Source: Sphingorhabdus lutea
GTDB taxonomy: Bacteria; Pseudomonadota; Alphaproteobacteria; Sphingomonadales; Sphingomonadaceae
Reading direction: 5' to 3'
Assembly: GCF_001889025.1 (NCBI RefSeq)
Contig: NZ_CP018154.1
Location: forward strand, 2,222,501-2,286,500
Length of the DNA stretch: 64,000 nucleotides
Shown here: positions 1-8,588 of the stretch, piece after piece
Position numbering within the stretch: position 1 is the stretch's first letter
How the letters are laid out: each line of letters begins with the position of its first letter
Made by a program: the position numbers and the translations under genes
Notes under the pieces: model-generated
What the model saw: only the letters and a program-made list of their open reading frames with translations
What the model was told of the DNA's origin: nothing
Database searches by the model: none

Positions 1-826
1 CCGCCACCTTGCCCAATCTTTTGGTTTTTATCATCCCCATATTTTGCAGGACACGGAAAATACCAATCACCCCAATATTAACCGAAAAATCATCAATGCG
101 CAGCGCCTCTCCCGCCTCCATCAACAACATTTCCACCCCGCGCTCCTTTGCCATGGCTCGCAAAGAACCATCGCGTAGCGCAGAAACGATAATGGCAGGC
201 GGGGCAAAGGCCTTTGCCAATTCGGCAAGCCGTTCGCTGCCCGCATCAATGCGGATTTGCGGCAAATTATATCTATGCTGCGCCGCAGAGTGAATATCAA
301 TGCCCAGCGAGCATCGATCCACAATTTCTGAGGTGAAAATATAGGCAAGCTGTGAACCAAGTGAACCTTTTTTAGAACCAGGAAAGCACCGATTTAAATC
401 GCGCCTGTCGGGCAAATATCTTTGCTGTGCAATAAATCCAAACATATTGACGACGGGCAGGCACAAAATCGTCCCCGCAAGCGCCTTGGGACGCAGTTTT
501 GCAATTACACGCCGGATAATCTCTGTGCCGGTAATTTCATCGCCATGTATTGCGGCGCTGATAAAAATAGTGGGGCCTTTATATCTGCCATGCACCACAT
601 GCACTTCTAAATTTGCCTGCATACCGGCGGAAAGGTCGCTGACCGGAAGGGCGACACGCCGCGCTGTCCCAGGCGCGATACTCTCTCCAGAGATGATAAA
701 GGGTGCGGCTTTTACTTTGGGCACTTTATCCTTGCCCAGCTTATCTTTAGACGACTTAACTTTAGACGACTTATCTTTAGACGGCTCTACATTTATTATA
801 TTTTTTGGCTGCTTTTCATTATTCAT
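1..826 (-). CDS. Succinylglutamate desuccinylase/aspartoacylase-family protein, 3' end outside window
   Basis: Zinc-dependent amide hydrolase of the AstE/AspA family, related to carboxypeptidase M14; such enzymes remove acyl groups from N-acylated amino acids. The reading frame is open from the ATG at 826 to the window edge, so the C-terminus is missing. Visible zinc motif is HGDE at about residues 94-97, with the third ligand likely H179 in GIDIHS; a DLNRCFPG segment near residue 143 matches the family substrate-binding block. Residues 15-40 form a Lys/Ser-rich tail made of 5-residue repeats that precedes the catalytic domain and looks unstructured. The substrate cannot be told from sequence. 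The gene is transcribed away from tRNA-Phe. Confidence 0.85.
   Translation of the reverse strand, partial: MNNEKQPKNIINVEPSKDKSSKVKSSKDKLGKDKVPKVKAAPFIISGESIAPGTARRVALPVSDLSAGMQANLEVHVVHGRYKGPTIFISAAIHGDEITGTEIIRRVIAKLRPKALAGTILCLPVVNMFGFIAQQRYLPDRRDLNRCFPGSKKGSLGSQLAYIFTSEIVDRCSLGIDIHSAAQHRYNLPQIRIDAGSERLAELAKAFAPPAIIVSALRDGSLRAMAKERGVEMLLMEAGEALRIDDFSVNIGVIGIFRVLQNMGMIKTKRLGKVA
740..784 (-). repeat. 15-bp tandem repeat, three copies, coding
   Basis: Three adjacent 15-bp units (740-754, 755-769, 770-784) differ by one or two bases. They encode Lys/Ser-rich pentapeptides in the N-terminal tail of the deacylase-family protein. The unit is a multiple of three, so copy changes keep frame. Confidence 0.85.
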
Positions 827-930
827 GGTAAATTAGTGGCATAAATCCCATCTTTTGCAACAAATATCCTAACCGCAGCGGTCTTTGGATATATTTAAGA
901 TAAGAGGAAAATTTCGCCGCGCCTTGCGCC

Positions 931-968
931 CAAAAAATAAAGTAGCATATTTTTCTTGAAAAATATGC
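931..968 (-). terminator. Probable terminator of tRNA-Phe
   Basis: A perfect 11-bp inverted repeat (945-955 with 958-968) is followed, reading leftward, by a T-rich run (931-940). It lies just downstream of tRNA-Phe. The stem is AT-rich and the 2-nt loop is too tight for full pairing, so strength is uncertain. Confidence 0.5.
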
Positions 969-991
969 CTTTGCAAACTTCTCAAGAAAAA

Positions 992-1067
992 TGGTGCCCG
1001 AGGGCGGATTTGAACCACCGACACGCGGATTTTCAATCCGCTGCTCTACCCCTGAGCTACTCGGGCA
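992..1067 (-). tRNA. tRNA-Phe (GAA anticodon), CCA encoded
   Basis: The minus strand folds as a 76-nt cloverleaf: acceptor stem TGCCCGA paired with TCGGGCA, D-arm with GTAGCTCAGG, anticodon stem GCGGA/TCCGC around loop TTGAAAA (anticodon GAA), and T-loop GGTTCAAATCC. The terminal CCA is encoded at 992-994. It sits beside yacG. Confidence 0.97.
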
Positions 1068-1169
1068 CTTGCAAATTATTGCAAGCTATCCGCATTGATG
1101 CGGAAGCGAAGCCTATAAGCAGCAGCACCTCATCTTGGCAAGCCTTTTATGCAATTTTTAGTGATTTTA

Positions 1170-1352
1170 TTATTCATCGTCCGAAAATTGGTCCATCGCC
1201 ATCGGGTCGACACGCTCTCCAGCAATCCGATATCCCTCGCCCAACCAACGCAAAAGGTCCCTATCCTTGCATCCTGCACTGCAAAATGGTGCAAATTCGC
1301 TATTGCTATTTTTTCGGCACGAGGGACATTTTGTTCCTGATATTTTATCCAT
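1170..1352 (-). CDS. yacG: DNA gyrase inhibitor YacG, zinc-finger protein
   Basis: A 60-residue protein with the YacG zinc knuckle: C9, C12, C24 and C28 (CPSC...CSAGC), followed by the conserved stretch KDRDLLRWLGEGYRI. In E. coli YacG binds GyrB and inhibits gyrase; the acidic tail ending FSDDE is also typical. I chose the ATG at 1352 because it overlaps the end of the RNase gene by 8 bp, suggesting translational coupling, and starts one short step before the zinc site. A longer frame from 1385 would add 11 atypical residues. It is the last gene of the infA-maf-RNase-yacG row. Confidence 0.9.
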   Translation of the reverse strand: MDKISGTKCPSCRKNSNSEFAPFCSAGCKDRDLLRWLGEGYRIAGERVDPMAMDQFSDDE

Positions 1353-2427
1353 AAATTTCCGCCTCATTATGAAATAATGCCCCATATATTGGCAAATGAC
1401 CCGATGAACTAAGATTTATCTGACGGCCCAACGCATTTTGCAGTGAATCGACCAGCCCCTGATTCTGTTCCAATAAGGCGGCAATTGCGGGATGAACCTT
1501 AATTTGCAATTGCCCTGCGCCCTTTATATTTGCGGCACGCGCCAATATTTGTACGGCGGCGGCATAGCTGCGCCGATATTGCAATATTTCCACCACCGAT
1601 GGCCCTGTGCGCCTGCGCACAATTTGCATAAAACCGAATCCATTAACCGCAGTGCGCTCACAATTTGCATGCATATGTGCGTCAAAAATATCGCAGATTT
1701 CCTGACGTTCTGATTTTAATGCCAATGTCGGGAAATCAACGCCAATCGACCCTTGCAAATCAAAGGCGTAAATGGCCTTCGCCACTTGTTCTGCGGCCTT
1801 TTTGGCAAGCTGATATGGCGGCAGGCTGCCGTCAATGTCAATTAACGTCATTGCCGGGGTGATATGAATGTCCAATTCCCCCCCTTCAAAAACCCACTGA
1901 CCATCCCATGCCATTTGGTATAAATCCTCCCACCCATAATCGAATATATTTTCAATTTGCGGGGTTAATTTTCGTGGAGGCTTTTGCTGATTCGCGGCTA
2001 CCAGTGTTGAAACAGACTTTTTTGGTTCTGCCTGTTTGCAGTCTAGCGGCGCTGATATAATTTGCGCCAAATCATATCCGTTGGACAATTTGGCTAAATC
2101 CAATGCAGGCTTGGCCAGCGCAAATTTAAACCGCCCTTTTTCTTCAATAGGTTCGCGTTTAATTTCGGCGCGTATATGCTGCCCCTCACTCACCCCTTTG
2201 GGAATGGGCTGTAATAATGCCTCCACATCATTGTCATCCAAAATAATGGCAAGATTTTTTCCCGATATTTTTTTGACGATTTTACCATCAAATATACGGC
2301 CATAACGCATGATTTGCGGATGTTGCAGGCGCAGCGCAATTGGCTGGCCATTTTGTATCAATAATGCGCGCTGTTCCCCAATGCCATCTTCATAAATCCA
2401 TTGCGGGCCTTGATTATCAATGGACAT
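1345..2427 (-). CDS. Short ribonuclease E/G-family protein
   Basis: About 360 residues with the RNase E/G core: an S1-like N-terminal part (about 38-110), then a DNase I-like catalytic segment. Metal-binding aspartates are apparent in LIDID (D197) and VDFP (D231), corresponding by alignment in mind to D303 and D346 of E. coli RNase E. The VNGFGFMQIVRRRTGPS block matches the family region GFGLxExxRxR. It ends soon after, lacking the CPxCxG zinc-link and the C-terminal scaffold of RNase E, and is shorter than RNase G (near 490). Such short forms occur beside yacG and maf in sphingomonads. Start taken at ATG 2427; an in-frame TTG at 2436 overlaps the maf stop. Substrates (rRNA or mRNA) are inferred only. 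Confidence 0.85.
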   Translation of the reverse strand: MSIDNQGPQWIYEDGIGEQRALLIQNGQPIALRLQHPQIMRYGRIFDGKIVKKISGKNLAIILDDNDVEALLQPIPKGVSEGQHIRAEIKREPIEEKGRFKFALAKPALDLAKLSNGYDLAQIISAPLDCKQAEPKKSVSTLVAANQQKPPRKLTPQIENIFDYGWEDLYQMAWDGQWVFEGGELDIHITPAMTLIDIDGSLPPYQLAKKAAEQVAKAIYAFDLQGSIGVDFPTLALKSERQEICDIFDAHMHANCERTAVNGFGFMQIVRRRTGPSVVEILQYRRSYAAAVQILARAANIKGAGQLQIKVHPAIAALLEQNQGLVDSLQNALGRQINLSSSGHLPIYGALFHNEAEIYG

Positions 2428-2432
2428 AATTA

Positions 2433-3002
2433 TCAATCGACATGATAGCCAGCATGCCGCAATAATTTGCGCGTTTCAAATAATGGTAGGCCAATGACCG
2501 CGCTATGGCTGCCGCTCATCCAATTGATAAGCGCCTCTGCGCGTCCTTGAATGGCATAGCCGCCTGCCTTGCCTAAACCTTCTTCGCTTTGAACATATGC
2601 CTCTATTTCGTCGCTATGCAGGCGTTTAAAGCGCACAATGGTGGTGCAAAGCTCGCTGCGGGCCTGCCCCTTATCATCAATAACGCACACACCGCTTATC
2701 ACACGGTGCCGCCGCCCGCTTAATTTTTGTAAAAAAATACGCTGGGTTTCTTTATCCTGCGCTTGGGGCAAAATCTGCCTGCCCAAAATGACGCTGGTAT
2801 CACCGGCCAACACAATATGCGATGGTGGCCGCGTTACCGCCGCCGCCTTTTGCTGCACCATACGCAGCACATAATCACGCGGCAATTCCCCCTTTAACGG
2901 CGTTTCGTCAATATTTGGGCTTTGAATTATATCTGGAATAACGCCGATACGGGCCAATAAATCGCGTCGGCGCGGGCTGGATGATGCCAAAATTAACTGC
3001 AT
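2433..3002 (-). CDS. maf: Maf-like nucleotide pyrophosphatase
   Basis: Nucleoside triphosphate pyrophosphatase of the Maf/HAM1-like family, 189 residues, which hydrolyses dTTP/UTP or modified NTPs to monophosphates and so cleans the nucleotide pool. The N-terminal signature LASSSPRRRDLL (residues 5-16) and catalytic D68 in LAGDTSV are present, with further conserved blocks SGRRHRVISGV and AGGYAIQGRA. Which nucleotide it prefers cannot be read from sequence. It lies between infA and the RNase gene, 21 bp after infA and abutting the RNase start, consistent with one operon. Confidence 0.95.
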   Translation of the reverse strand: MQLILASSSPRRRDLLARIGVIPDIIQSPNIDETPLKGELPRDYVLRMVQQKAAAVTRPPSHIVLAGDTSVILGRQILPQAQDKETQRIFLQKLSGRRHRVISGVCVIDDKGQARSELCTTIVRFKRLHSDEIEAYVQSEEGLGKAGGYAIQGRAEALINWMSGSHSAVIGLPLFETRKLLRHAGYHVD

Positions 3003-3023
3003 TAAAACATCACAAATTATTTA

Positions 3024-3242
3024 TTATTTAAAGCGATATGTAATGCGGCCCTTGGTCAGGTCATATGGGGTAAGTTCGCACAACACCTCATCACCCACCA
3101 AAACGCGGATACGGTTTTTGCGCATTTTTCCGGCCGTATGGCCCAATACTTCATGTCCATTTTCCAATTCGACACGGAACATTGCATTTGGCAATAATTC
3201 CTTAATCGTGCCGCGCATTTCGAGTAATTCTTCTTTAGCCAT
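3024..3242 (-). CDS. infA: Translation initiation factor IF-1
   Basis: A 72-residue single S1/OB-fold protein, full length for IF-1. It has the family start [11 protein letters not shown] and the conserved blocks [33 protein letters not shown] and the end KGRITYRFK. It binds the ribosomal A site and works with IF-2 and IF-3 in initiation. It is the first gene of the leftward infA-maf-RNase-yacG row; the 257 bp upstream also hold the promoter of the divergent TonB receptor. Confidence 0.98.
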   Translation of the reverse strand: MAKEELLEMRGTIKELLPNAMFRVELENGHEVLGHTAGKMRKNRIRVLVGDEVLCELTPYDLTKGRITYRFK

Positions 3243-3499
3243 TTATTCTCACTATTCTGATCGTCAAAAAAAATTTTTGAACCAATGTCGCGCCCATACA
3301 TGGAAATGAGTGAAAAGAAAAGCCGCATTAACACCCCCCTTGTCGGCAAAATTACCTCTTTGGTCTAAAAATAATATATATTTTGTTCGTCATGGTTACA
3401 TTTTGCTACAAATAAAAACTGTTAAAGAGTGCATCATATTTATATCCAAATGGACATAATCCGAATTTTTAACATTTAATTTTTATAAAAAGAAGAAAT

Positions 3500-6250
3500 A
3501 TGAACTTATCATTCTCCCCCAAAGGGCAGGTATCGACCTGCTTTTATTCAAGCCTATTTTGCGGTTGCGCGCTTATTTTCACTCCAATGGCCCATGGTCA
3601 GGTTGAAACGCAAATCAATGAACCTGAACAAATAGTTTTTGATGATAATATTGATGACAGCCAAGAAACTATCATCGTAACCGCCGAACGTTTACCCGGC
3701 GCGGTCATTACCGATGTGCAACCAATTAACGAATTAACCGAAGCCGATATTGCATCCTATGGCGCGTCATCAACCGCTGAATTAATTCAGGCATTGGCAC
3801 CACAAACCGCCAGCTCCCGTGGACGCGGCGATGGCGCGCCTGTTATTTTATTAAATGGCCAGCGTATTTCCAGTTTTCGTGAATTGCGCGATCTGCCGCC
3901 AGAGGCGATAAGGCAGGTGCAAATTTTCCCCGAGGAACTTGCCCTGCAATATGGGTATCGCGCCGATCAACGCGTGGTGAACCTTATTTTGAAAAGCGGT
4001 TTTTCCGCCTTTAATTTTGATGTTGATTATGGCCAAACGGGCAATAAAGGTCAAAATGATGTCGAATGGGAAAATAGCTTTACCTCCATTGGCCAAAAAA
4101 TAAGGCTAAGCCTGAAATCGGAATATGCGACCAATAACGCCATTACAGAGGATGAGCGGGATATTATCAGCCCATCTGCATCCCTGCCCTATGCGCTTGG
4201 CGGGGCGGTCAGTGGGCTTTTACCCAATGGTGAAATTGATCCCGCGCTTTCATCCTTAACCGGAAATACCACCAGCCAAATTTTGGCCCCCGTATCAATT
4301 AACCCCAATTTGACCGATTTTGCCGCGCAAAGCCAAATTATCGATCCCAATGCTGTGCAACCATTTCGCACGCTTTCCCCATCGCAAGATCGCTTTGCGG
4401 TAAATGGCACGATCAGCTATGCCCTTGCCCCGCGCACAAAATTAACCGCCAATGCATCATATGAATTAACCGACAAAAATTCTTTAAATGGGCTGTCACA
4501 GGTCAGTTTATTATTGCCCGACTCCAGCATATATTCCCCATTTTCAAATGATGTTTTGGTGAATAATTATGTTACCGGCGCTGGCATTTTACGCAGCAAT
4601 AGCACATCACATGACAGCAAATTTTCATTGGGCCTAAACCATGCCGTTGGCCAATGGGATATCAGCGCATCGGCAAATTATGATATTAGCAAATCAAATA
4701 TCATCACGTCGCGTTCATTGGATATTGATGCGATACAGGCGGCCATATTGGCCGGCACGGCCAACCCATTTGATCCAAATATCTATGCTGCTTTATCACA
4801 ATCTGCGCCCGATATTTCGGATCAGGTGAATAAGGATTTAACATTTAATATGTTAATTTCAGGTTCGATTTTTGAACTGCCCGCTGGGCCAGTGCAAATG
4901 TCGATAAACAGCAGCTATGCCGACCAAAATATACATAGCATGACCTTGCGCCAAACCGGCACAACGAACAGCAGCCTGAACCGCCAAACCCTATCCTCTC
5001 GGTTAAATCTAAATATTCCTATTTTGGATGATGAGGAAGGATTTTTGGGCAAATTGGGTTATTTGTCGTTAAATGTTAATGGTGCAGCCGATGATGTCAG
5101 CGATGTTGGCAAATTATATGAATATGGCGGCGGCGTTAATTGGCGGCCATTTAAATTCTTAAATTTAAATTTAGGTTATACCAGCAATGAAAATGCTGCA
5201 TCTATATCCGCAATTGGTGCGCCCATCATTGTCACCCCCAATGTGCAAACTTTTGATTTTACCACCGGAAATACGGTATTTGCCGATTTAATCAGCGGTG
5301 GGAATCCCAATTTACGACCCGAAAGGCGATATGATTTTAACATTGGCGCAAATATTGCCCTTTCCTCCGATGGCCGAAAATCATTGCAATTGAATCTGGT
5401 CAATAATCGGACCGAAAATAGCATTGGCAGCCTGCCCCTATTAACCCCATTAATTGAGACATATTTCCCCGAACGTGTGGTGCGCGATTCATTTGGGCAG
5501 CTTGTCTCAGTTGACCGGCGGTCGATTAACATTGCAGAAGAAAAAAGCAAAACCCTGCGCTGGGGATTAAATTTATCGGGCCAATTCATGCCCAAATCGG
5601 CGGCCCCGCAATCAGGCCCGAATTCAGGCCAAGAGGGCGCGCCTAGAGCAGGCGGCGGGCCAAGAGGTGAAGGACCACGTGGTGCCGGTGGTGGCGGTGC
5701 TGGTGGTGGCGGGTCAAGAGGCGGCGGCGGGCCAGGCGGCATGTTTGGCGGCAATCGGCCCGATGGTGGTTGGCAATTATCGCTATTCCATAATATCCAA
5801 TTAAAGGATCAAGCAATTTTGCGCACTGGCCTGCCCGTTTTGGATAGGTTGGATGGTTTTGGCGTATCGGGCCTTGGCGGGACACCGCGCCACAGCGTCA
5901 CGATGGAAGGCGGCCTTTTTTACAAGGGCATGGGCAGCCGAGTTTCGGCCACCTATCGCGGTAAAACAAAAATTGCGAGCGACAGCATGACCAATAGTGA
6001 GGAATTATTTTTCAGCGATAAATTGGACATAGATTTGCGTTTCTTCATCAATTTGGACGAACGCGCCAAATGGTTGAAATCCGCCCTTCCCTTTATGAAG
6101 GGGACAAGATTATCCTTTGTCGTGAATAATATTTTGGATGATTATGTTACCACCGTCGATGGAGATGGCCTTGTGCCCATTGGCTATCAACGCGATTTAA
6201 TCGACCCTGTGGGACGGAGATTTGAAATCGGGCTTAGGAAATTATTCTAA
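3500..6250 (+). CDS. TonB-dependent outer membrane receptor with Gly/Pro/Arg-rich insert
   Basis: A 916-residue outer-membrane protein. Residues 1-33 form a signal peptide ending at AHG. The segment ETIIVTAERLPG (about 56-67) resembles the conserved TonB-box/plug start; the plug runs to about 170 with LLNGQRI and NLILKSG, followed by a beta-barrel ending in an aromatic residue (KLF), as expected for Bam-dependent assembly. Residues about 705-755 are an unusual Gly/Arg/Pro-rich stretch inside a predicted loop late in the barrel. No ligand is evident; there is no siderophore gene nearby. It stands alone on this strand, convergent with the cupin gene. Confidence 0.9.
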   Translation: MNLSFSPKGQVSTCFYSSLFCGCALIFTPMAHGQVETQINEPEQIVFDDNIDDSQETIIVTAERLPGAVITDVQPINELTEADIASYGASSTAELIQALAPQTASSRGRGDGAPVILLNGQRISSFRELRDLPPEAIRQVQIFPEELALQYGYRADQRVVNLILKSGFSAFNFDVDYGQTGNKGQNDVEWENSFTSIGQKIRLSLKSEYATNNAITEDERDIISPSASLPYALGGAVSGLLPNGEIDPALSSLTGNTTSQILAPVSINPNLTDFAAQSQIIDPNAVQPFRTLSPSQDRFAVNGTISYALAPRTKLTANASYELTDKNSLNGLSQVSLLLPDSSIYSPFSNDVLVNNYVTGAGILRSNSTSHDSKFSLGLNHAVGQWDISASANYDISKSNIITSRSLDIDAIQAAILAGTANPFDPNIYAALSQSAPDISDQVNKDLTFNMLISGSIFELPAGPVQMSINSSYADQNIHSMTLRQTGTTNSSLNRQTLSSRLNLNIPILDDEEGFLGKLGYLSLNVNGAADDVSDVGKLYEYGGGVNWRPFKFLNLNLGYTSNENAASISAIGAPIIVTPNVQTFDFTTGNTVFADLISGGNPNLRPERRYDFNIGANIALSSDGRKSLQLNLVNNRTENSIGSLPLLTPLIETYFPERVVRDSFGQLVSVDRRSINIAEEKSKTLRWGLNLSGQFMPKSAAPQSGPNSGQEGAPRAGGGPRGEGPRGAGGGGAGGGGSRGGGGPGGMFGGNRPDGGWQLSLFHNIQLKDQAILRTGLPVLDRLDGFGVSGLGGTPRHSVTMEGGLFYKGMGSRVSATYRGKTKIASDSMTNSEELFFSDKLDIDLRFFINLDERAKWLKSALPFMKGTRLSFVVNNILDDYVTTVDGDGLVPIGYQRDLIDPVGRRFEIGLRKLF

Positions 6251-6283
6251 TCCCGATTTCACATAGGCTTAAAAAAATAAAGA

Positions 6284-7150
6284 TTATCCCTGCGGCAAAA
6301 TTTTATTTATCGCGCGATATGCGATTGATTTAAATTTATTTTGCCCAGGATATCTTTTGGGTGGATTGGGCGACATGCCCCATTTGCGCATCATGCCGTT
6401 AAACCCATGGGCATATGCCTCATCAAAGCTCCAATTTGAACGCCATGTGATGGAAAGCGAAATGGAAGGCTCGCTGCCATTTTTAACAAAATGCGGCGCC
6501 ATGACAGGAACAAATAATGCATCGCCAGGGTAAAGTGTATATTGCGTCCCGCTGTCCAGAAAATCATCGGACCAAATTAAATTGCGCGGCCCGCCACTAT
6601 GGTAATTTTCATGGGATGATGGCGGGGCAAAACGCACATCGCCCGCCGGAAATTGGGTCATGCTTTTATGTCCGCGAAGCTGCATTAAAATATTATGTTC
6701 CGGATCGAAATGATATGGCGTGACCGCATTTGGCGATGACACAAAAATAAACCCCTGCGGGCGCAGCATCGCGCCTGTTTTATCCTCTATTGTCGGTTTA
6801 ATTTCCGCCAATAAATCCAATAATAATTTTTCATATTGCGGATTTTGTTCAATATTTTTTAACACGGCCCAGCTTTTCGCCACATCAATATTGCGAATGG
6901 TATCGCCAATGCTCATGCCATTTTTGGGCACATTATCCGGATCAACCCCAATGGGTAAATCGCCTTTATTATATTCAACAAATTGCGGCGGCAACGCATC
7001 GCCCAACAACGCCAAAGCATCCAAGGTTAATAATTTATGGCCTTCTAATTGATGCTTAATTTTATGCGGTATTTCTGGATAATTTTGTTCAAAAATATGA
7101 CGCGCTTCATCATCAAAAACCTGATGTTCAATCTTGGTCATGTCGTTCAT
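6284..7150 (-). CDS. Cupin-like JmjC-domain protein
   Basis: A 288-residue cytoplasmic protein with a double-stranded beta-helix. The facial-triad iron site of Fe(II)/2-oxoglutarate oxygenases is visible as H147-x-D149 (in TPYHFDPEHN) and H220 in MAPHFVKNG, so a hydroxylase role is plausible; the 2-oxoglutarate-binding residue is not obvious. Family members include protein and peptide hydroxylases, but no substrate is shown here. I start at ATG 7150, which has AAAGG nine bases upstream, rather than at the TTG at 7168. It follows the CelD-like acyltransferase gene by 30 bp and is probably cotranscribed and functionally linked with it. Confidence 0.75.
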   Translation of the reverse strand: MNDMTKIEHQVFDDEARHIFEQNYPEIPHKIKHQLEGHKLLTLDALALLGDALPPQFVEYNKGDLPIGVDPDNVPKNGMSIGDTIRNIDVAKSWAVLKNIEQNPQYEKLLLDLLAEIKPTIEDKTGAMLRPQGFIFVSSPNAVTPYHFDPEHNILMQLRGHKSMTQFPAGDVRFAPPSSHENYHSGGPRNLIWSDDFLDSGTQYTLYPGDALFVPVMAPHFVKNGSEPSISLSITWRSNWSFDEAYAHGFNGMMRKWGMSPNPPKRYPGQNKFKSIAYRAINKILPQG

Positions 7151-7180
7151 ATATTTTGCCTTTGCCAAATTATGTATAAA

Positions 7181-8446
7181 TTATGCTTGATTGATTATAT
7201 CAAATCGCGGCGCAGCCTTGCCCGATTTATAATCCTCCACCCGTCTTAATAGAGAAAAAATCGCCTGTTTTATTGGCCCACCAATTGCAATGGAAAACCG
7301 CCCCATGCTGCGCTTATCACTCCATAGACTATCAATCATCGGATGCCCCTCTACTGCGCAGCTATCGCACCATTGGAAATTATCACGGTTTAACAATAAA
7401 AGATTTTCAATTTGCAACAGCACACCGGGTGAATATTTATAATATTGCTCATCATAGGTGGTTTTGAAGGAGAAACAGCCTTCGCCAGAAAATAGGTTCA
7501 CCAACATGGCTATTGGTTCTCCCTTTAGGGTAAGCGATAATAATTCCGCCTTTCCTTCAAATGCGGCTTTGATGATTATATCATGGAAAAACGCCAAACT
7601 ATCGGGGTGCGTATTTAATGCAGACCCATTTGCGCCCTTCCATCCTGCAGATTCTATCTTCAGAAAATCATCAATCCAATTTTGAACCAATAAGGGATCG
7701 TTAATATCGCATCTAATAAATTTACATTCCCCCAATTCTTTTAATCGATTGGCTTGGCGGCGTAATTCCTTACGTTTTTTGGAACGCACGACATTTTCAT
7801 AATAATTTTCGGGCGTCTGTCCCTTTATCAACATGGCCCGACTTTCCTGCCATACCATGGCGGTATGGCGGCCCTTTCGCGATGAAACCGCGCGCAACGC
7901 CCGCGCCAATGGGCCATTGCTTTGCATTAAATTGATATGCAAAAATAATGATAACCCCATTTGGCGGTCAAATTTTTTAAGTATCGCTTCCCAAAATGCC
8001 TCTGTCGCATCCTCCAAAACCAATGGCGAGCCAGCAAAAATATTATGATGCAGCCAATTTTGCCAATGAATGATGGGATATTTACCATATTGATACATCG
8101 GCTCTATGGGCACTAAGGCACATAATTTTGCGTCTTCAGGGTCGGCATTTTCATATAGCCAAAGGGTGAAAAAACGAATTTTCTTTGTAATATCAAAATG
8201 CGGTAAAGAAGCCGCCATGGCCCATCTGCTGTAAAAACAATTTGGTTCAACCGCCTTTTTTTCCAAATCATCCCATTCATGGCCAAATTGGCAGTTTAAT
8301 TCCTCAAAATGCATAATCCGGCTGATATAGTGAGGTGGCGGGGCAGCAGATATTTGTGCGCCGCCGCGCGGCGAAATATCTTCATATCCCCCGTCTATAC
8401 TATCATATGTCCGCAACGACAAATTTTGTGCCAAATTATCGGCCAT
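7181..8446 (-). CDS. CelD/BcsL-like GNAT acyltransferase
   Basis: A 421-residue protein of the GNAT/FemAB-like superfamily often labelled CelD or cellulose-biosynthesis acyltransferase. The diagnostic segment ENYYENVVRSKKRKELRRQ (about 213-231) precedes the acceptor-domain core, with later blocks LTLKGEPIAM and FKTTYDEQYYKYSPG that match acyl-CoA-binding parts of the family. The family moves acyl groups to amino or hydroxyl groups of polysaccharides, lipids or aminoacyl acceptors; none can be assigned here. No signal peptide or membrane segment is seen. It is upstream of, and likely in operon with, the JmjC-like gene. Confidence 0.75.
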   Translation of the reverse strand: MADNLAQNLSLRTYDSIDGGYEDISPRGGAQISAAPPPHYISRIMHFEELNCQFGHEWDDLEKKAVEPNCFYSRWAMAASLPHFDITKKIRFFTLWLYENADPEDAKLCALVPIEPMYQYGKYPIIHWQNWLHHNIFAGSPLVLEDATEAFWEAILKKFDRQMGLSLFLHINLMQSNGPLARALRAVSSRKGRHTAMVWQESRAMLIKGQTPENYYENVVRSKKRKELRRQANRLKELGECKFIRCDINDPLLVQNWIDDFLKIESAGWKGANGSALNTHPDSLAFFHDIIIKAAFEGKAELLSLTLKGEPIAMLVNLFSGEGCFSFKTTYDEQYYKYSPGVLLQIENLLLLNRDNFQWCDSCAVEGHPMIDSLWSDKRSMGRFSIAIGGPIKQAIFSLLRRVEDYKSGKAAPRFDIINQA

Positions 8447-8532
8447 TCACTTTTCCCAAACAATCTTTGCAAAAATCTATAACAGCAAGAATGTAATAAA
8501 TTACTAATGGCGAAAAATTACCCATTATCATG

Positions 8533-8564
8533 AAAAAAGGCCGCCCAAATTAACGGACGGCCTT
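8533..8564 (-). terminator. Rho-independent terminator after the S9 peptidase gene
   Basis: Arms 8537-8546 and 8555-8564 pair over 10 bp with one mismatch and an 8-nt loop; reading leftward the hairpin is followed by six T residues. It begins 25 bp after the S9 peptidase stop. Confidence 0.9.
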
Positions 8565-8588
8565 CTGTTTCAAAATAGCGATGAAAAT

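Noticed and set aside
5176..5754. 192-residue proline-rich ORF on the minus strand
   Set aside because: It is the reverse of the Gly-rich insert of the TonB receptor; composition explains the open frame and there is no ribosome site.
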